Notes under the pieces: model-generated
Databases searched by the model: none
Seen by the model: only the letters and a program-made list of their open reading frames with translations
Told to the model about the DNA's origin: nothing
Assembly (NCBI RefSeq): GCF_040270295.1
Contig: NZ_JBELOE010000270.1
Origin: Catenovulum sediminis
GTDB lineage: Bacteria; Pseudomonadota; Gammaproteobacteria; Enterobacterales; Alteromonadaceae
Direction: 5' to 3' (one strand)
Length of the DNA: 64,000 nucleotides
Shown here: one piece after another, positions 36,592-45,891 of the stretch
Position numbering within the stretch: the stretch's first letter is position 1
How the letters are laid out: the number at the start of each line of letters is the position of its first letter
Program-made: the position numbers and the translations under genes

Positions 36592-38481
36592 ATGTTGAAA
36601 ACGACTCAAGATAAAGTAAGTATACAGCATATTCTCGACAATAAGAGTGTCGAAACAGTATTGCAGCCTATTTATAACTTAACAACGAATCGGGTCTTAG
36701 GGTTCGAGGCGCTCAGTCGCGGTCCCAAAGGCACTCAGCTAGAGTCACCCTTAAACTTGTTTAACGCTGCACATCAGCATCAATGCCATGCACAACTGGA
36801 AACCATTTGTATTGAAAAAGCGATAGAGTGTTTTGCACGGCAAAACCTAGTCGGAAAATTATTCTTAAACATCACGCCCAACTATTTGGCCACCCGATGC
36901 GCTAACTCAGCATGGCTGCAAGACCTGTTGCATCGTTTTGGTTTAAATGGAAATCGTATTGTCATTGAAATCACAGAAGAAAACCCTGCGGATAATATTG
37001 AAGATTTAACCAATGTGATAAATGAGCTCAGAACGCTGGGTTTTCAGTTTGCTATTGATGATTTGGGCGCCGGTTATTCTGGTTTAATTCAGTGGTCTAA
37101 AATTAGACCAAGCTTGATCAAAATTGATCGCTATTTTGTCCAAGATTGTGATCAAGATTTGATGAAAAGAGAATTTTTAAGCGCCTTACTAAACTTGGCA
37201 AACAATACCAATGCAATGACCATTGTAGAAGGCGTTGAGACAGAAGCTGAGCTGGCAAGTGTTCGTGAACTTGGGATAAACTTTGCGCAAGGTTTTTTAC
37301 TTGCCAAACCGGCAACAAAAGCCGATACCCGAGTCCCGCCAGTGTTGCAAACTCAAAATGACGTCAATACCAATGCCAATAAACTCAGTACAGATTCTGT
37401 CGCTCATCTACTAAGGCCGGTAAAAGGTGAAAGTTGGCAAGCCATTACTTTAGATATACTAGAGCGTTTTAAAAATGACAAAAGTCTACATACCATTCCT
37501 ATTTTAGACGAACAACATGTGGTCGGTATTGTCATGCGAGAAGAGCTCATGGAACACTTTTCAAAACCCCTAAGCCATGCTCTGTATGATAAAAAACCAA
37601 TCTCGCTATTGATGCGCACCGATTTTATTTCAGTAGAATCGAAAATCTCATTGGAAGAATTGAGCCGCATGTTAACCGATGAAACTCGCTTGGAAGCGCG
37701 CACTCCTTTTGTCATAACCGAAAACGGAACCTACAAAGGAATGGGTTCGGTTCGCAGCTTGCTAAAGAAAATCACCGATGCACAACTTGAGCGCGCTAAA
37801 TATTCAAATCCATTGACTCTATTGCCCGGTAATGTACCGATCGATAAAGAACTTGATTCATTATTAGCACGTAAACAGAACTTCCACTTTGCCTATATCG
37901 ATCTAAATCACTTCAAGCCGTTTAATGACCAGTATGGTTACGCTAAAGGTGATCAGGTTATTGTATTGCTCGCACAGCTGATTAAAAAGATATGCAACAC
38001 AGAGCATTGTTTTATTGGTCATATTGGCGGAGATGACTTTGTTGTTATTTTTTACCGCCGAGAAGATCTGACAATGTTGAATGAGTTAGTTCGTGAGTTT
38101 GATCAAAAGGTCAAAGCATTTTTTAGCCAGGAGCATATTTTCCTAGGGGGTTACGCAGGTTATACGCGCAGCGGTGAACAAACCTTTTTCCAGTTACTGA
38201 GCCTATCTATCGGTTTAGTTTCACCCGATGTCAACCTGTGTACGTCACATCATCATATTGCTGAATTGGCGGTCGATGCCAAACAACAAGCGAAAAGGTC
38301 ACAAGGCAGCGCGATATTTCACTGTAACCGCAAATTTCCAACCAGTTTACAAGCTAATTCGCCAACGCGCCCTCAATACGATATGTTTGAAAAACCAGAG
38401 CCCGCATTGCAGCCGTCCAACCATGAGGAGGCCAACCCGCCTTTTCTTTCAACGCGTGCAAAAACGCAGTTGGCTCACTAA
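36592..38481 (+). CDS. EAL-CBS-GGDEF cyclic di-GMP signalling protein
   Basis: 629 residues, no membrane segment. The EAL domain (about 10-245) keeps FEALSRG, EITEENP, FAIDDLGAGYSG, LIKIDRYF and IVEGVETEAEL, so c-di-GMP hydrolysis looks intact. Two CBS motifs (about 265-395) could sense adenine nucleotides. The GGDEF domain (about 405-570) has GGDDF (479-483) in place of GG[DE]EF, so its cyclase activity is doubtful and it may bind GTP or act as a regulator. The last 42 codons form an unconserved tail lying antisense to the AMMECR1 gene. Confidence 0.9.
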   Translation: MLKTTQDKVSIQHILDNKSVETVLQPIYNLTTNRVLGFEALSRGPKGTQLESPLNLFNAAHQHQCHAQLETICIEKAIECFARQNLVGKLFLNITPNYLATRCANSAWLQDLLHRFGLNGNRIVIEITEENPADNIEDLTNVINELRTLGFQFAIDDLGAGYSGLIQWSKIRPSLIKIDRYFVQDCDQDLMKREFLSALLNLANNTNAMTIVEGVETEAELASVRELGINFAQGFLLAKPATKADTRVPPVLQTQNDVNTNANKLSTDSVAHLLRPVKGESWQAITLDILERFKNDKSLHTIPILDEQHVVGIVMREELMEHFSKPLSHALYDKKPISLLMRTDFISVESKISLEELSRMLTDETRLEARTPFVITENGTYKGMGSVRSLLKKITDAQLERAKYSNPLTLLPGNVPIDKELDSLLARKQNFHFAYIDLNHFKPFNDQYGYAKGDQVIVLLAQLIKKICNTEHCFIGHIGGDDFVVIFYRREDLTMLNELVREFDQKVKAFFSQEHIFLGGYAGYTRSGEQTFFQLLSLSIGLVSPDVNLCTSHHHIAELAVDAKQQAKRSQGSAIFHCNRKFPTSLQANSPTRPQYDMFEKPEPALQPSNHEEANPPFLSTRAKTQLAH

Positions 38482-38944
38482 ATTCACGCCACATGCAAGG
38501 TAAAAAGACGCCGTTTAATTGACCATATTGAATCATTAAACCATCTCTGCCGGGAATGAGCTGCTCAATTAATTCAGCTTCACTGTTGGCAACCATTTGC
38601 AAGGGTTTAGACATGACTGACACGGTCGTATTGAGTTTTGCAAATTCTTCTGATCGAATTGGATCAAACCTTGGGTCATGAAAAGCCGCTTCATGTGCAT
38701 ACCAAGAAATATTATTGTCCAGACGTCCGTTTGGCACCGTTGTACCCACACAACCGCGCAAGCCACCATGATCACTGAGAGAAACAAAACAAGCTAATGA
38801 ATCGGCTAATGCTGGGTGAGTCGGAATTAAATGCTCGGGCAAACGATCGCCTTGGTTATGAAAAGCATAACTCAATGAATTCCTGACAATTTCAATAACA
38901 TGTTTAGTCACATCCGGCTGCTCAATTGACGAAACAGTAAGCAT
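38354..38944 (-). CDS. AMMECR1 domain protein (AmmeMemoRadiSam protein A)
   Basis: 196 residues covering one AMMECR1 domain, with SLRGCVG-type motif (GGLRGCVGTTVPNGRL), FHDPRF and the C-terminal W-G-W / FQTYRIEG region. Family function is unsettled; it often goes with Memo and radical SAM proteins, neither of which is here. ATG at 38944 is preceded by AAGGGG. Its conserved 3' end overlaps the end of the EAL-CBS-GGDEF gene by 128 bases on the other strand. Confidence 0.9.
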   Translation of the reverse strand: MLTVSSIEQPDVTKHVIEIVRNSLSYAFHNQGDRLPEHLIPTHPALADSLACFVSLSDHGGLRGCVGTTVPNGRLDNNISWYAHEAAFHDPRFDPIRSEEFAKLNTTVSVMSKPLQMVANSEAELIEQLIPGRDGLMIQYGQLNGVFLPCMWREFSEPTAFLHALKEKAGWPPHGWTAAMRALVFQTYRIEGALAN

Positions 38945-39075
38945 ACGCAAACCCCTTAAGGATACCTTTCAGATAATTTAAGTATATACCTAAAATATCT
39001 GCTGTTGCACACTTTACAGCGTTTCGTATATTAGGTGTGGTCGTAAAGAGCTATCAAGCTGCGATAATAAATAAC

Positions 39076-39139
39076 ATCAGCGATAGAAGCTGATAATTTA
39101 TCAATACGAAATAGCCCAAGTTACTGCAACCTAGGCTAT
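39076..39139 (-). terminator. Two hairpins downstream of maoP
   Basis: First hairpin (39111-39139): on the minus strand ATAGCCTAGG pairs with CTTGGGCTAT (two G-U pairs in RNA) around a nine-base loop, followed by TTTCGTATT. Second (39076-39094): ATCAGC and GCTGAT with a seven-base loop. Together they could end the maoP transcript before the AMMECR1 gene. The T-runs are weak. Confidence 0.45.
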
Positions 39140-39176
39140 ATAACGGCGAGGAAATAAAGTTTAAAAGAATTAGAGT

Positions 39177-39560
39177 TTAATCATCATCTGGGTCAATTGA
39201 ATCCCCCAAATCATCATTTAATCCCATATCATCGTCGTCATCGACATCAGTAACAGCCTGTTTTTTGTTACCATACAAGCTGCCTAACTTAGGCCGATTT
39301 AAACGAGACTGATATTTTAGCCAAGCTCTTTCTGTTGCATTTTCTGGTTTAGCATCACCCCGCATTATCGCTAAGATCCTCTCATCTTCATCATCTGAAG
39401 GTTGGATCTCACCTTTATACAAGGCATTGAACAAGTGACCATAAGTTGCCAGCGCATCCGCTTCTGAGATTGAAAAATCACCAGAACGCCTAAAACCGTA
39501 CGGATAATTTTTCGGATCATCATAAATCCTTGATAACAATTGCTGCTTCGTTTTTGCCAT
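39177..39560 (-). CDS. maoP: MaoP-like macrodomain Ori organisation protein (DUF413)
   Basis: 127 residues. The DUF413 core matches E. coli MaoP (YifE): NYPYGFRRSGDFSISEAD, a central helix, and ERAWLKYQSRLNRPK. In E. coli it acts with the maoS site to confine long-range contacts in the Ori macrodomain. The C-terminal tail is very acidic (runs of Asp). ATG at 39560 has GAGG upstream. I did not identify a maoS sequence. Confidence 0.86.
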   Translation of the reverse strand: MAKTKQQLLSRIYDDPKNYPYGFRRSGDFSISEADALATYGHLFNALYKGEIQPSDDEDERILAIMRGDAKPENATERAWLKYQSRLNRPKLGSLYGNKKQAVTDVDDDDDMGLNDDLGDSIDPDDD

Positions 39561-39762
39561 GTAGGACCTCTCCACTTAGAAAAGTATTCAGGCATTCAAA
39601 CAATTGAATGCGGGATGACTTTTAGCGATAAAATGAGACTATGTCAAAGCATAATGTATGAAATTTATATTTAATTTTCACAACTGATTATGCGCTACTC
39701 AAAATTATTGCTAAAAGCTAAAATCCAGCATAGTTTGTCTCGTTCAATCCCGCCATTTTTTT

Positions 39763-42519
39763 TTAAAATTCTTCCCAATCTTCATCTTCGTCAAATGATA
39801 TCGCCGAGGATGCTGACAGGTTACTTGACTTCACTCGGGGCTTTGCGGCTAGCGTCGTTTTTACAGTCTGTTGTTCGGGTTCATTAACGTGACGCTCGGC
39901 CGTCAATGCTTGATTGTGGTTGTTGTCGACGGTAAAAAATGCCAGTAAACGTCGCATTGTGCCAGCCTGCTCGGCCATCGACTCACCGGCTGCAGACGCC
40001 TGTTCAACCAATGCCGCATTTTGCTGTGTCATTTCATCCATTTGCGTAATCGCTTTATTCACCTGCTCAATACCGGAGCTTTGTTCATTAGAAGCGACAG
40101 AAATATCGGCGATCATACGACTGACTTTATCAACAGCGCTTACAATCTCATTTAATGTCATGCCTGATTCGTTTACTAAAGCAGAACCATCTTCAACCTT
40201 GGCAACGCTATCTCTAATTAAATTTTTAATCTCTTTGGCGGCTTCTGCACTGCGCTGCGCCAAGTTTCGAACCTCACCCGCGACCACCGCAAAACCTCGA
40301 CCTTGTTCACCCGCTCTTGCCGCTTCTACTGCGGCATTTAATGCCAACAGATTCGTTTGAAATGCAATCTCATCTATCACTCCAATAATATCTGCTATTT
40401 TTTTACTGGAATTGTTAATTTCAGCCATACTGGATACGGCTCTTTTAACAACAGCCCCCCCTTCAGCGGCTTTATTTCGCGCCTGACCTGCGAGCTCATC
40501 AGCTAAAGCTGCATTTTCAGCGGTGTGCTTCACTGTACTGGTCATTTCTTCCATACTGGCTGCAGTTTCTTCTAATGAAGATGCTTGCTCTTCTGTACGC
40601 TGACTTAAATCTGCATTACCTTGTGCAATTTCATCCGCCCCTGCTGCAACTGTGTCTGCTGACTGGCTAATACGTGTTATCATTTCAGTCAGTTTATCGA
40701 CCGTAGTGTTTGCGTCATCTCTTAATTTGGCAAACGTACCTTCGTAGTCTCCGTTAATACGTTTTGTCAAATTACCATGAGCCATCGCATCTAACACTTC
40801 AACCGTACTGTTAATCACAGCGTCACACGAATCTACTAAGCTGTTTAGGCCTAACGCCAAATTTTTAAAGAAGCCTTCTTTGTTTTCTGTTTTTAAGCGT
40901 ATCGACAAATCACCGTGCGATGCAGATTCAACCAAATAGGCAACTTCTTTTTCAACATTAACTTCAACTGTTCTATCAGCCCACTCAACAACCGTCCCGA
41001 TACGCTCATTCTCGTCATCAAGAATTGGATTAGCAACTAAACTAAATACTCTGGGGCCAACTTCAATTTCGGTTGCATATGTCGATGTTAGATTTTTAAT
41101 AATATTTTGCTGGTGTGCCGGGTTTTTATGGAAAACATCGATGTTTTGCCCTAACAAATTATCAGCATTGAAGTTTGGTAAAGCCTGTCGAATATCTGCT
41201 TGTGCATTTTTCAACATTTTTTCGAGTGATTCATTCATGTAAACAATCACATTATCGCCATTGGCAATCATGGTATTGGTTGTCACATTGTCCAGGGCTT
41301 GCCGCACTCTGCGATTTTCTCGCAATGTTTCTAGTTCTATTGCTTGTTGTTTGAGTTTTTCCGTCACATCATACCATTCAACAACCGTTCCCAAACGCTC
41401 TCCCATGTTAGAAATCCAAGGCGTAGCAATTAACTCAAAAGTTAAATCCCCCAATTTAATACTGGTAAAATATGGCTCTTGCATATCAGATAAAACGCGA
41501 CGCTGGTGTGCAGGATGTTTATGAAAGTCATCTACACAAGTCCCCACTAATTTATCTGCGTTGAAATTAGGCAAAATTTGCTTAATTTCACGTTCCCGGT
41601 TTTTTAGCATTTGGTAGTTTTGTTCATTTAAATAAACGATATTTAAATCGTTGTCCGCAATCATCACATTGGCTTGGCAAACTTGTAGTGCATTGGCCAG
41701 ATTTGCATTTTTCTGATTCAGCACTTCGGCTAACTTTTGCTCAGTAATGTCAGTTGCAAACTTAACCACTTTGTATGGATTACCGTGAATATCTAAAATG
41801 GGGTTATATGAGGCTTGGATCCAAACATCCCGCCCATTTTTTCCGACACGCTGGAATTCCCCCGAGACAAACTCACCTTGCCTTAATTTAAACCAAAACT
41901 GCTCATATGCTTTAGATTGTTTGACTTTTTCAGACACAAAGATGGAATGATGTTGCCCCTGAACTTCACGTAGACTGTAACCTAATGTCGCCAAAAAGTT
42001 TTCGTTCGCATCAATGATGGTGCCGTCTAAGTTGAAAGAGATAACGGCTTGGGAACGATTTATCGCTTCGATCTGGCCGGCCAAATCGGCACTTTTCTTT
42101 TTCTGACTGGTAATATCGGTCGCGAATTTAACGATTTTTATAATCTCGCCATGTTCATCAAATACAGGGTTATAGGTTGCTTGAATCCAGACTTCGCGGC
42201 CACCTTTGGCAATTCGTGGAAACTCATCAGCAACAAAATTACCGCTATTTAATTTTCGCCAGAATGCACTATACTCGACGCTTTTCGCGTAATCCGGCTC
42301 AACAAATATTGAATGATGCTGCCCTTTTATTTCATCAAGTGAATAGCCCATTGCCCGCAAAAAGTTATTGTTTGCATGCACTATCGTGCCATCTAGAGCA
42401 AACTCAATCACCGCCTGTGATTTATCCAGCGCGCGCATCTTACTTTCTAAGTCCGCTAACTTACGTTTTAGTTCAAGCGTTTGTTCATCATCACCCTTGT
42501 TAAACAATCGAGAAAACAT
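39763..42519 (-). CDS. Soluble methyl-accepting chemotaxis protein with four PAS domains
   Basis: 918 residues and no membrane helix, so a cytoplasmic sensor. PAS1 (about 28-140) and PAS2 (about 152-265) are copies of each other (both with VWIQA.YNP and KFATDIT). PAS3 (about 270-390) and PAS4 (about 400-520) form a second pair (both with LPNFNAD and PAHQ). A HAMP-like segment follows, then the MCP signalling domain (about 625-860) with hairpin tip IDEIAFQTNLLALNAAVEA. It ends DWEEF, an xWxxF motif like the CheR/CheB tether. The layout recalls BdlA-type receptors. Last gene of STAS-cheY-cheA-cheW-MCP. Confidence 0.93.
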   Translation of the reverse strand: MFSRLFNKGDDEQTLELKRKLADLESKMRALDKSQAVIEFALDGTIVHANNNFLRAMGYSLDEIKGQHHSIFVEPDYAKSVEYSAFWRKLNSGNFVADEFPRIAKGGREVWIQATYNPVFDEHGEIIKIVKFATDITSQKKKSADLAGQIEAINRSQAVISFNLDGTIIDANENFLATLGYSLREVQGQHHSIFVSEKVKQSKAYEQFWFKLRQGEFVSGEFQRVGKNGRDVWIQASYNPILDIHGNPYKVVKFATDITEQKLAEVLNQKNANLANALQVCQANVMIADNDLNIVYLNEQNYQMLKNREREIKQILPNFNADKLVGTCVDDFHKHPAHQRRVLSDMQEPYFTSIKLGDLTFELIATPWISNMGERLGTVVEWYDVTEKLKQQAIELETLRENRRVRQALDNVTTNTMIANGDNVIVYMNESLEKMLKNAQADIRQALPNFNADNLLGQNIDVFHKNPAHQQNIIKNLTSTYATEIEVGPRVFSLVANPILDDENERIGTVVEWADRTVEVNVEKEVAYLVESASHGDLSIRLKTENKEGFFKNLALGLNSLVDSCDAVINSTVEVLDAMAHGNLTKRINGDYEGTFAKLRDDANTTVDKLTEMITRISQSADTVAAGADEIAQGNADLSQRTEEQASSLEETAASMEEMTSTVKHTAENAALADELAGQARNKAAEGGAVVKRAVSSMAEINNSSKKIADIIGVIDEIAFQTNLLALNAAVEAARAGEQGRGFAVVAGEVRNLAQRSAEAAKEIKNLIRDSVAKVEDGSALVNESGMTLNEIVSAVDKVSRMIADISVASNEQSSGIEQVNKAITQMDEMTQQNAALVEQASAAGESMAEQAGTMRRLLAFFTVDNNHNQALTAERHVNEPEQQTVKTTLAAKPRVKSSNLSASSAISFDEDEDWEEF

Positions 42520-42543
42520 ACTATCTCCTATTTCCAGTAACCA

Positions 42544-43035
42544 TTACTGGATTGTCAATAAAGCGTCTGGCTCTAACAATATCAAAGCCCCTTTTTCGCT
42601 TCGCCCCAAACCTTTGACAAATGCAGCGTTTACATTGCACGCCAATTCAGGCGCGGGCTGTATATCCTGAGCTTTTAAAGCATGAACATCGGCGACCGCG
42701 TCCACGACAATTCCACTGATTTTTGCACTGTCTTTTACAGTGTAAAACTTCAAGACTATAACGACTGTCATTGCATTGTAGGGCCGTTCCTCTATGCTTA
42801 AGCGTGCGCGTAAATCCATAACAGGAACGATGGTGCCACGTAAATTCATTACACCTTTGATATACTTTGGCGAATTGGGAATAACCGTTGCACCTTCCCA
42901 GCATCGAATTTCTTGTACTCTCAGTATGTCTACCGCATATTCTTCATCATTGATGAAAAAAGATAGATATTGATTTAAGTCTTCGCTGGCCGATTCATTT
43001 AACTGCTCAAGCTTTTTATTTATCTCTTCTATCAT
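42544..43035 (-). CDS. cheW: CheW, chemotaxis coupling protein
   Basis: Couples the receptor to CheA. 163 residues from the ATG at 43035 that overlaps the cheA stop as ATGA; an ATG four codons earlier is possible. One CheW SH3-like domain with EYAVDILRVQEIR, IKGVMNLRGTIVPVMDLR and a C-terminal KGLG. Confidence 0.94.
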   Translation of the reverse strand: MIEEINKKLEQLNESASEDLNQYLSFFINDEEYAVDILRVQEIRCWEGATVIPNSPKYIKGVMNLRGTIVPVMDLRARLSIEERPYNAMTVVIVLKFYTVKDSAKISGIVVDAVADVHALKAQDIQPAPELACNVNAAFVKGLGRSEKGALILLEPDALLTIQ

Positions 43036-45236
43036 AGTGACTCGCATGATGTACTGTGTTCAGCTATGGTGATATTTCCTGTACCAAGGTTTTTGATACC
43101 AGCTACTTTGACCAAACCAACAACATCAATGATCAGCGATACTGTGCCGTCGCCTAAAATAGTCGCCCCTGAAATACCCTCTACTTTACAATAATTGGCT
43201 TCTAGGCTTTTTATTACAACTTGCTGTTGTGCCAATAAATCATCTACAAAGATGCCCGCTTTACCACTGTCTACCTCAACGACGACTAACAGCCCTTCGT
43301 TCAGTGAATGGCTATCTGACTGGTGCGCGAAAACCTCTGCCAATCTTACGATAGGTACATATTCACCGCGCAAATCCAAGACATCCAATTGCCCACCGAT
43401 ATTACTAACCTGCGTAGGATTAATTTGTAACGATTCAATAATGTTTACTAATGGGATAATATAAATATGTTGTCCAACACGCACCAATTGGCCATCTAAA
43501 ATAGCCAGGGTTAACGGCAGACGAACTTTGAACTTAGTGCCTTGGTTCGGCGTTGATTCAACATCCACAGCGCCATTTAACGCTTGAATATTACTTTTCA
43601 CAACATCCATGCCAACACCTCGACCGGATAAATCTGAAACAGTTTCGGCTGTTGAGAATCCAGGTTCAAAAATCAATAAATTGATTTGCTCGTCAGTCAG
43701 CTCATCAGTTGCATTAATCAGTCCATTGGTAATTGCTTTTTGACGAATTTTCTCGGTTGACAATCCTCGACCATCATCGATTATTTCGATGACGATATTG
43801 CCGCCCTGATGATAAGCGTTCAAGGTAATTTTACCAATTTCACTTTTTCCGGCAGCCATACGCTCTTGCGGGCTTTCTATACCATGATCAACCGAATTAC
43901 GTACCAAATGGACCATGGGGTCGGATATTTTTTCCATCACCGTTTTATCAAGTTCGGTCTGCTCACCCAGTAACACCAGTTCGATTTTTTTACCTAATTT
44001 TTGACTACTATCCCGTACCAAGCGCACAAATCGATTAAAAACAAAACTAATAGGTAACATGCGAATACGCATCACACTTTCCTGCAACTCTCGGGTGTTG
44101 TGCTCTAATTGGGCTAAACCTTGCTTCATGCGTTTAACAACCTTGTTGTCAAACTCACTTTCGGAAAGTTGCATCAACATGGCTTGGGTAATAACAAGTT
44201 CACCAACCATGTTGATTAAAGAATCCACCTTATCGATACTAACGCGTATAGAACTGGCATCCGCTATTTTCTGCGATGTCTGTTTTGCTTTATCAGTCGT
44301 CAACGAATCACCAACTAAAGCAGTTGATTGCGTTGGCGACGCCTGAACCTTAGTTGCCGGTTCTGCTAATTGCTTGTCTGTTCTAATTTTTGTATGGCTG
44401 TCGACTTCAGTCTCACTTTTGGTGGGTTCACTTGGCTCGATACTGAATTGTGTGTTTTCGTCGGCAGGTTTTACTTGCGAAGATGAGAGCGCCGTAACTT
44501 GAGTTTTAGTGTCTTTTGTTTGGAACCCTTGCCGTGAAATATTGATTTCACAATCGTCTTCCACCCACTCAAAAATTTCCTTAATCTGCGATTCTGAGCA
44601 ATCACTGATTAATTCAATCTGCCAACTGAAATAGCAGGACTCAACATCAATTAAATCTAAAGCAGGCAAGCTCTGAGTATTAACGACAACCTCCACCTCC
44701 CCTAACTGAGCCAACTCTTGCAACATGTACAAAGGCTCATTACCTGTTAATAAAATTTCTCTATGGGGAATAAACGTTATATACCAACTCGACTTGCTCC
44801 CTTGCGGTTTTGCTAGTTGTTGTGTTTCAGTCGAATTCGCAGTTGGCGGTTCGTCTAGTAAACTTTCAAATTCAGCTTTCAGTGCTATTGCTCTTGACTC
44901 ATCCATTGTTTGGTTTTGGCTTAATGCCGTTAACATATCACGCAAACAATCAACAGAGCGCAATAACAAATCAACCTGCTCAGTGGCCAATTTGCGCTTA
45001 CCTTCACGCACCAGATCTAGGTAAGTTTCAACCACATGCGTAAAGCTTGCTATTTTCTCAAAGCCAAAAGTACCACTGCCCCCTTTAATAGAGTGAGCCG
45101 CTCGAAAGATTGTATTGATGGACTCAACATCAGGCGTATCATTTGAAAGGCGCAATAGCTCTGCTTCCATTGCATCCAGCCCTTCAAAACTTTCTTCAAA
45201 GAAAACCTGATAAAACTGACTTAAGTCCATTTTCAT
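43032..45236 (-). CDS. cheA: CheA, chemotaxis histidine kinase
   Basis: 734 residues. P1 histidine phosphotransfer domain with His48 in AAHSIKGGSGTFGF; a second small domain (about 150-245) seen in many proteobacterial CheA proteins; a low-complexity linker (about 250-325); P3 dimerisation; P4 kinase with N box HLVRNSVDHGIE, DDGRGL and G boxes; P5 CheW-like regulatory domain (about 590-720). Lies between cheY and cheW. Confidence 0.96.
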   Translation of the reverse strand: MKMDLSQFYQVFFEESFEGLDAMEAELLRLSNDTPDVESINTIFRAAHSIKGGSGTFGFEKIASFTHVVETYLDLVREGKRKLATEQVDLLLRSVDCLRDMLTALSQNQTMDESRAIALKAEFESLLDEPPTANSTETQQLAKPQGSKSSWYITFIPHREILLTGNEPLYMLQELAQLGEVEVVVNTQSLPALDLIDVESCYFSWQIELISDCSESQIKEIFEWVEDDCEINISRQGFQTKDTKTQVTALSSSQVKPADENTQFSIEPSEPTKSETEVDSHTKIRTDKQLAEPATKVQASPTQSTALVGDSLTTDKAKQTSQKIADASSIRVSIDKVDSLINMVGELVITQAMLMQLSESEFDNKVVKRMKQGLAQLEHNTRELQESVMRIRMLPISFVFNRFVRLVRDSSQKLGKKIELVLLGEQTELDKTVMEKISDPMVHLVRNSVDHGIESPQERMAAGKSEIGKITLNAYHQGGNIVIEIIDDGRGLSTEKIRQKAITNGLINATDELTDEQINLLIFEPGFSTAETVSDLSGRGVGMDVVKSNIQALNGAVDVESTPNQGTKFKVRLPLTLAILDGQLVRVGQHIYIIPLVNIIESLQINPTQVSNIGGQLDVLDLRGEYVPIVRLAEVFAHQSDSHSLNEGLLVVVEVDSGKAGIFVDDLLAQQQVVIKSLEANYCKVEGISGATILGDGTVSLIIDVVGLVKVAGIKNLGTGNITIAEHSTSCESL

Positions 45237-45239
45237 ATG

Positions 45240-45602
45240 CTATCTCAATACTTTTCCAATCGTCGCAATCAGTTGGTCTGGATTAAAAGGTTTGACAATC
45301 CAACCCGTGGCCCCCGCAGCTTTCCCTTCTGATTTTTTTTCTAAACCAGACTCTGTCGTTAACATTAATAGCGGAGTATATTTATAGTCAGGCAAAGCCC
45401 GTAGATTACGAATTAAACTAATACCATCCATATTGGGCATATTTACATCTGATAACACGAGGTCAAAACGACTATTTTGAGCCATATCCAGTGCTTCAAC
45501 ACCATCTTTAGCTTGCTGTACATCATAACCTGCTTTTTTCAGGGTAAAAGCGACCATTTGACGCATCGAAGCTGAATCATCAACTGCAAGTATCTTTTTC
45601 AT
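45240..45602 (-). CDS. cheY: CheY-like single-domain response regulator
   Basis: 120 residues, one receiver domain: acidic pair in AVDDSAS, phospho-acceptor Asp in LVLSDVNMPNMDG, switch Thr in LMLTTES and Lys in WIVKPF. ATG at 45602 has AAGGA upstream. Directly precedes cheA. No output domain, so it would act on a motor or another target. No CheZ is in the window. Confidence 0.93.
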   Translation of the reverse strand: MKKILAVDDSASMRQMVAFTLKKAGYDVQQAKDGVEALDMAQNSRFDLVLSDVNMPNMDGISLIRNLRALPDYKYTPLLMLTTESGLEKKSEGKAAGATGWIVKPFNPDQLIATIGKVLR

Positions 45603-45618
45603 TGTTGTCCTTACCAAT

Positions 45619-45891
45619 TTAGTTTTCTACTATCAATAAATTATCTAGCCCAACAAACCGGCATGCTTCAATAAAACGTTCGCTGCCGGCTATTATTGTC
45701 ATCGGGATATTTTCGCTTTTGCAGTCTTGTCGTAACCCGACAATCAACTGCAATACAGCTGTATCGATTCGTTCTACTTTAGATAAATCTAACCTGATTG
45801 CTTGATTTGTTCGCTTTAACGCAAGCAAATCAAGCTTAATTTGTTGAGCTTGCGCTACAGTAGAAGTGTGTGCGAATTCGTAACTTTCCAT
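45619..45891 (-). CDS. STAS-domain protein heading the chemotaxis operon
   Basis: 90 residues forming one STAS (anti-sigma-factor-antagonist) domain, with IRLDLSKVERIDTAVLQLIV: the position of the usual phosphorylated Ser/Thr reads IDTAVLQ, where Thr could serve. ATG at 45891 has CAGGA upstream. It is the first gene of the operon with cheY 16 bases on. Its role in chemotaxis is not established. Confidence 0.85.
   Translation of the reverse strand: MESYEFAHTSTVAQAQQIKLDLLALKRTNQAIRLDLSKVERIDTAVLQLIVGLRQDCKSENIPMTIIAGSERFIEACRFVGLDNLLIVEN

Noticed and set aside
40400..42500. Plus-strand frames opposite the receptor gene
   Set aside because: Low-complexity shadows of the PAS and MCP repeats, no support.
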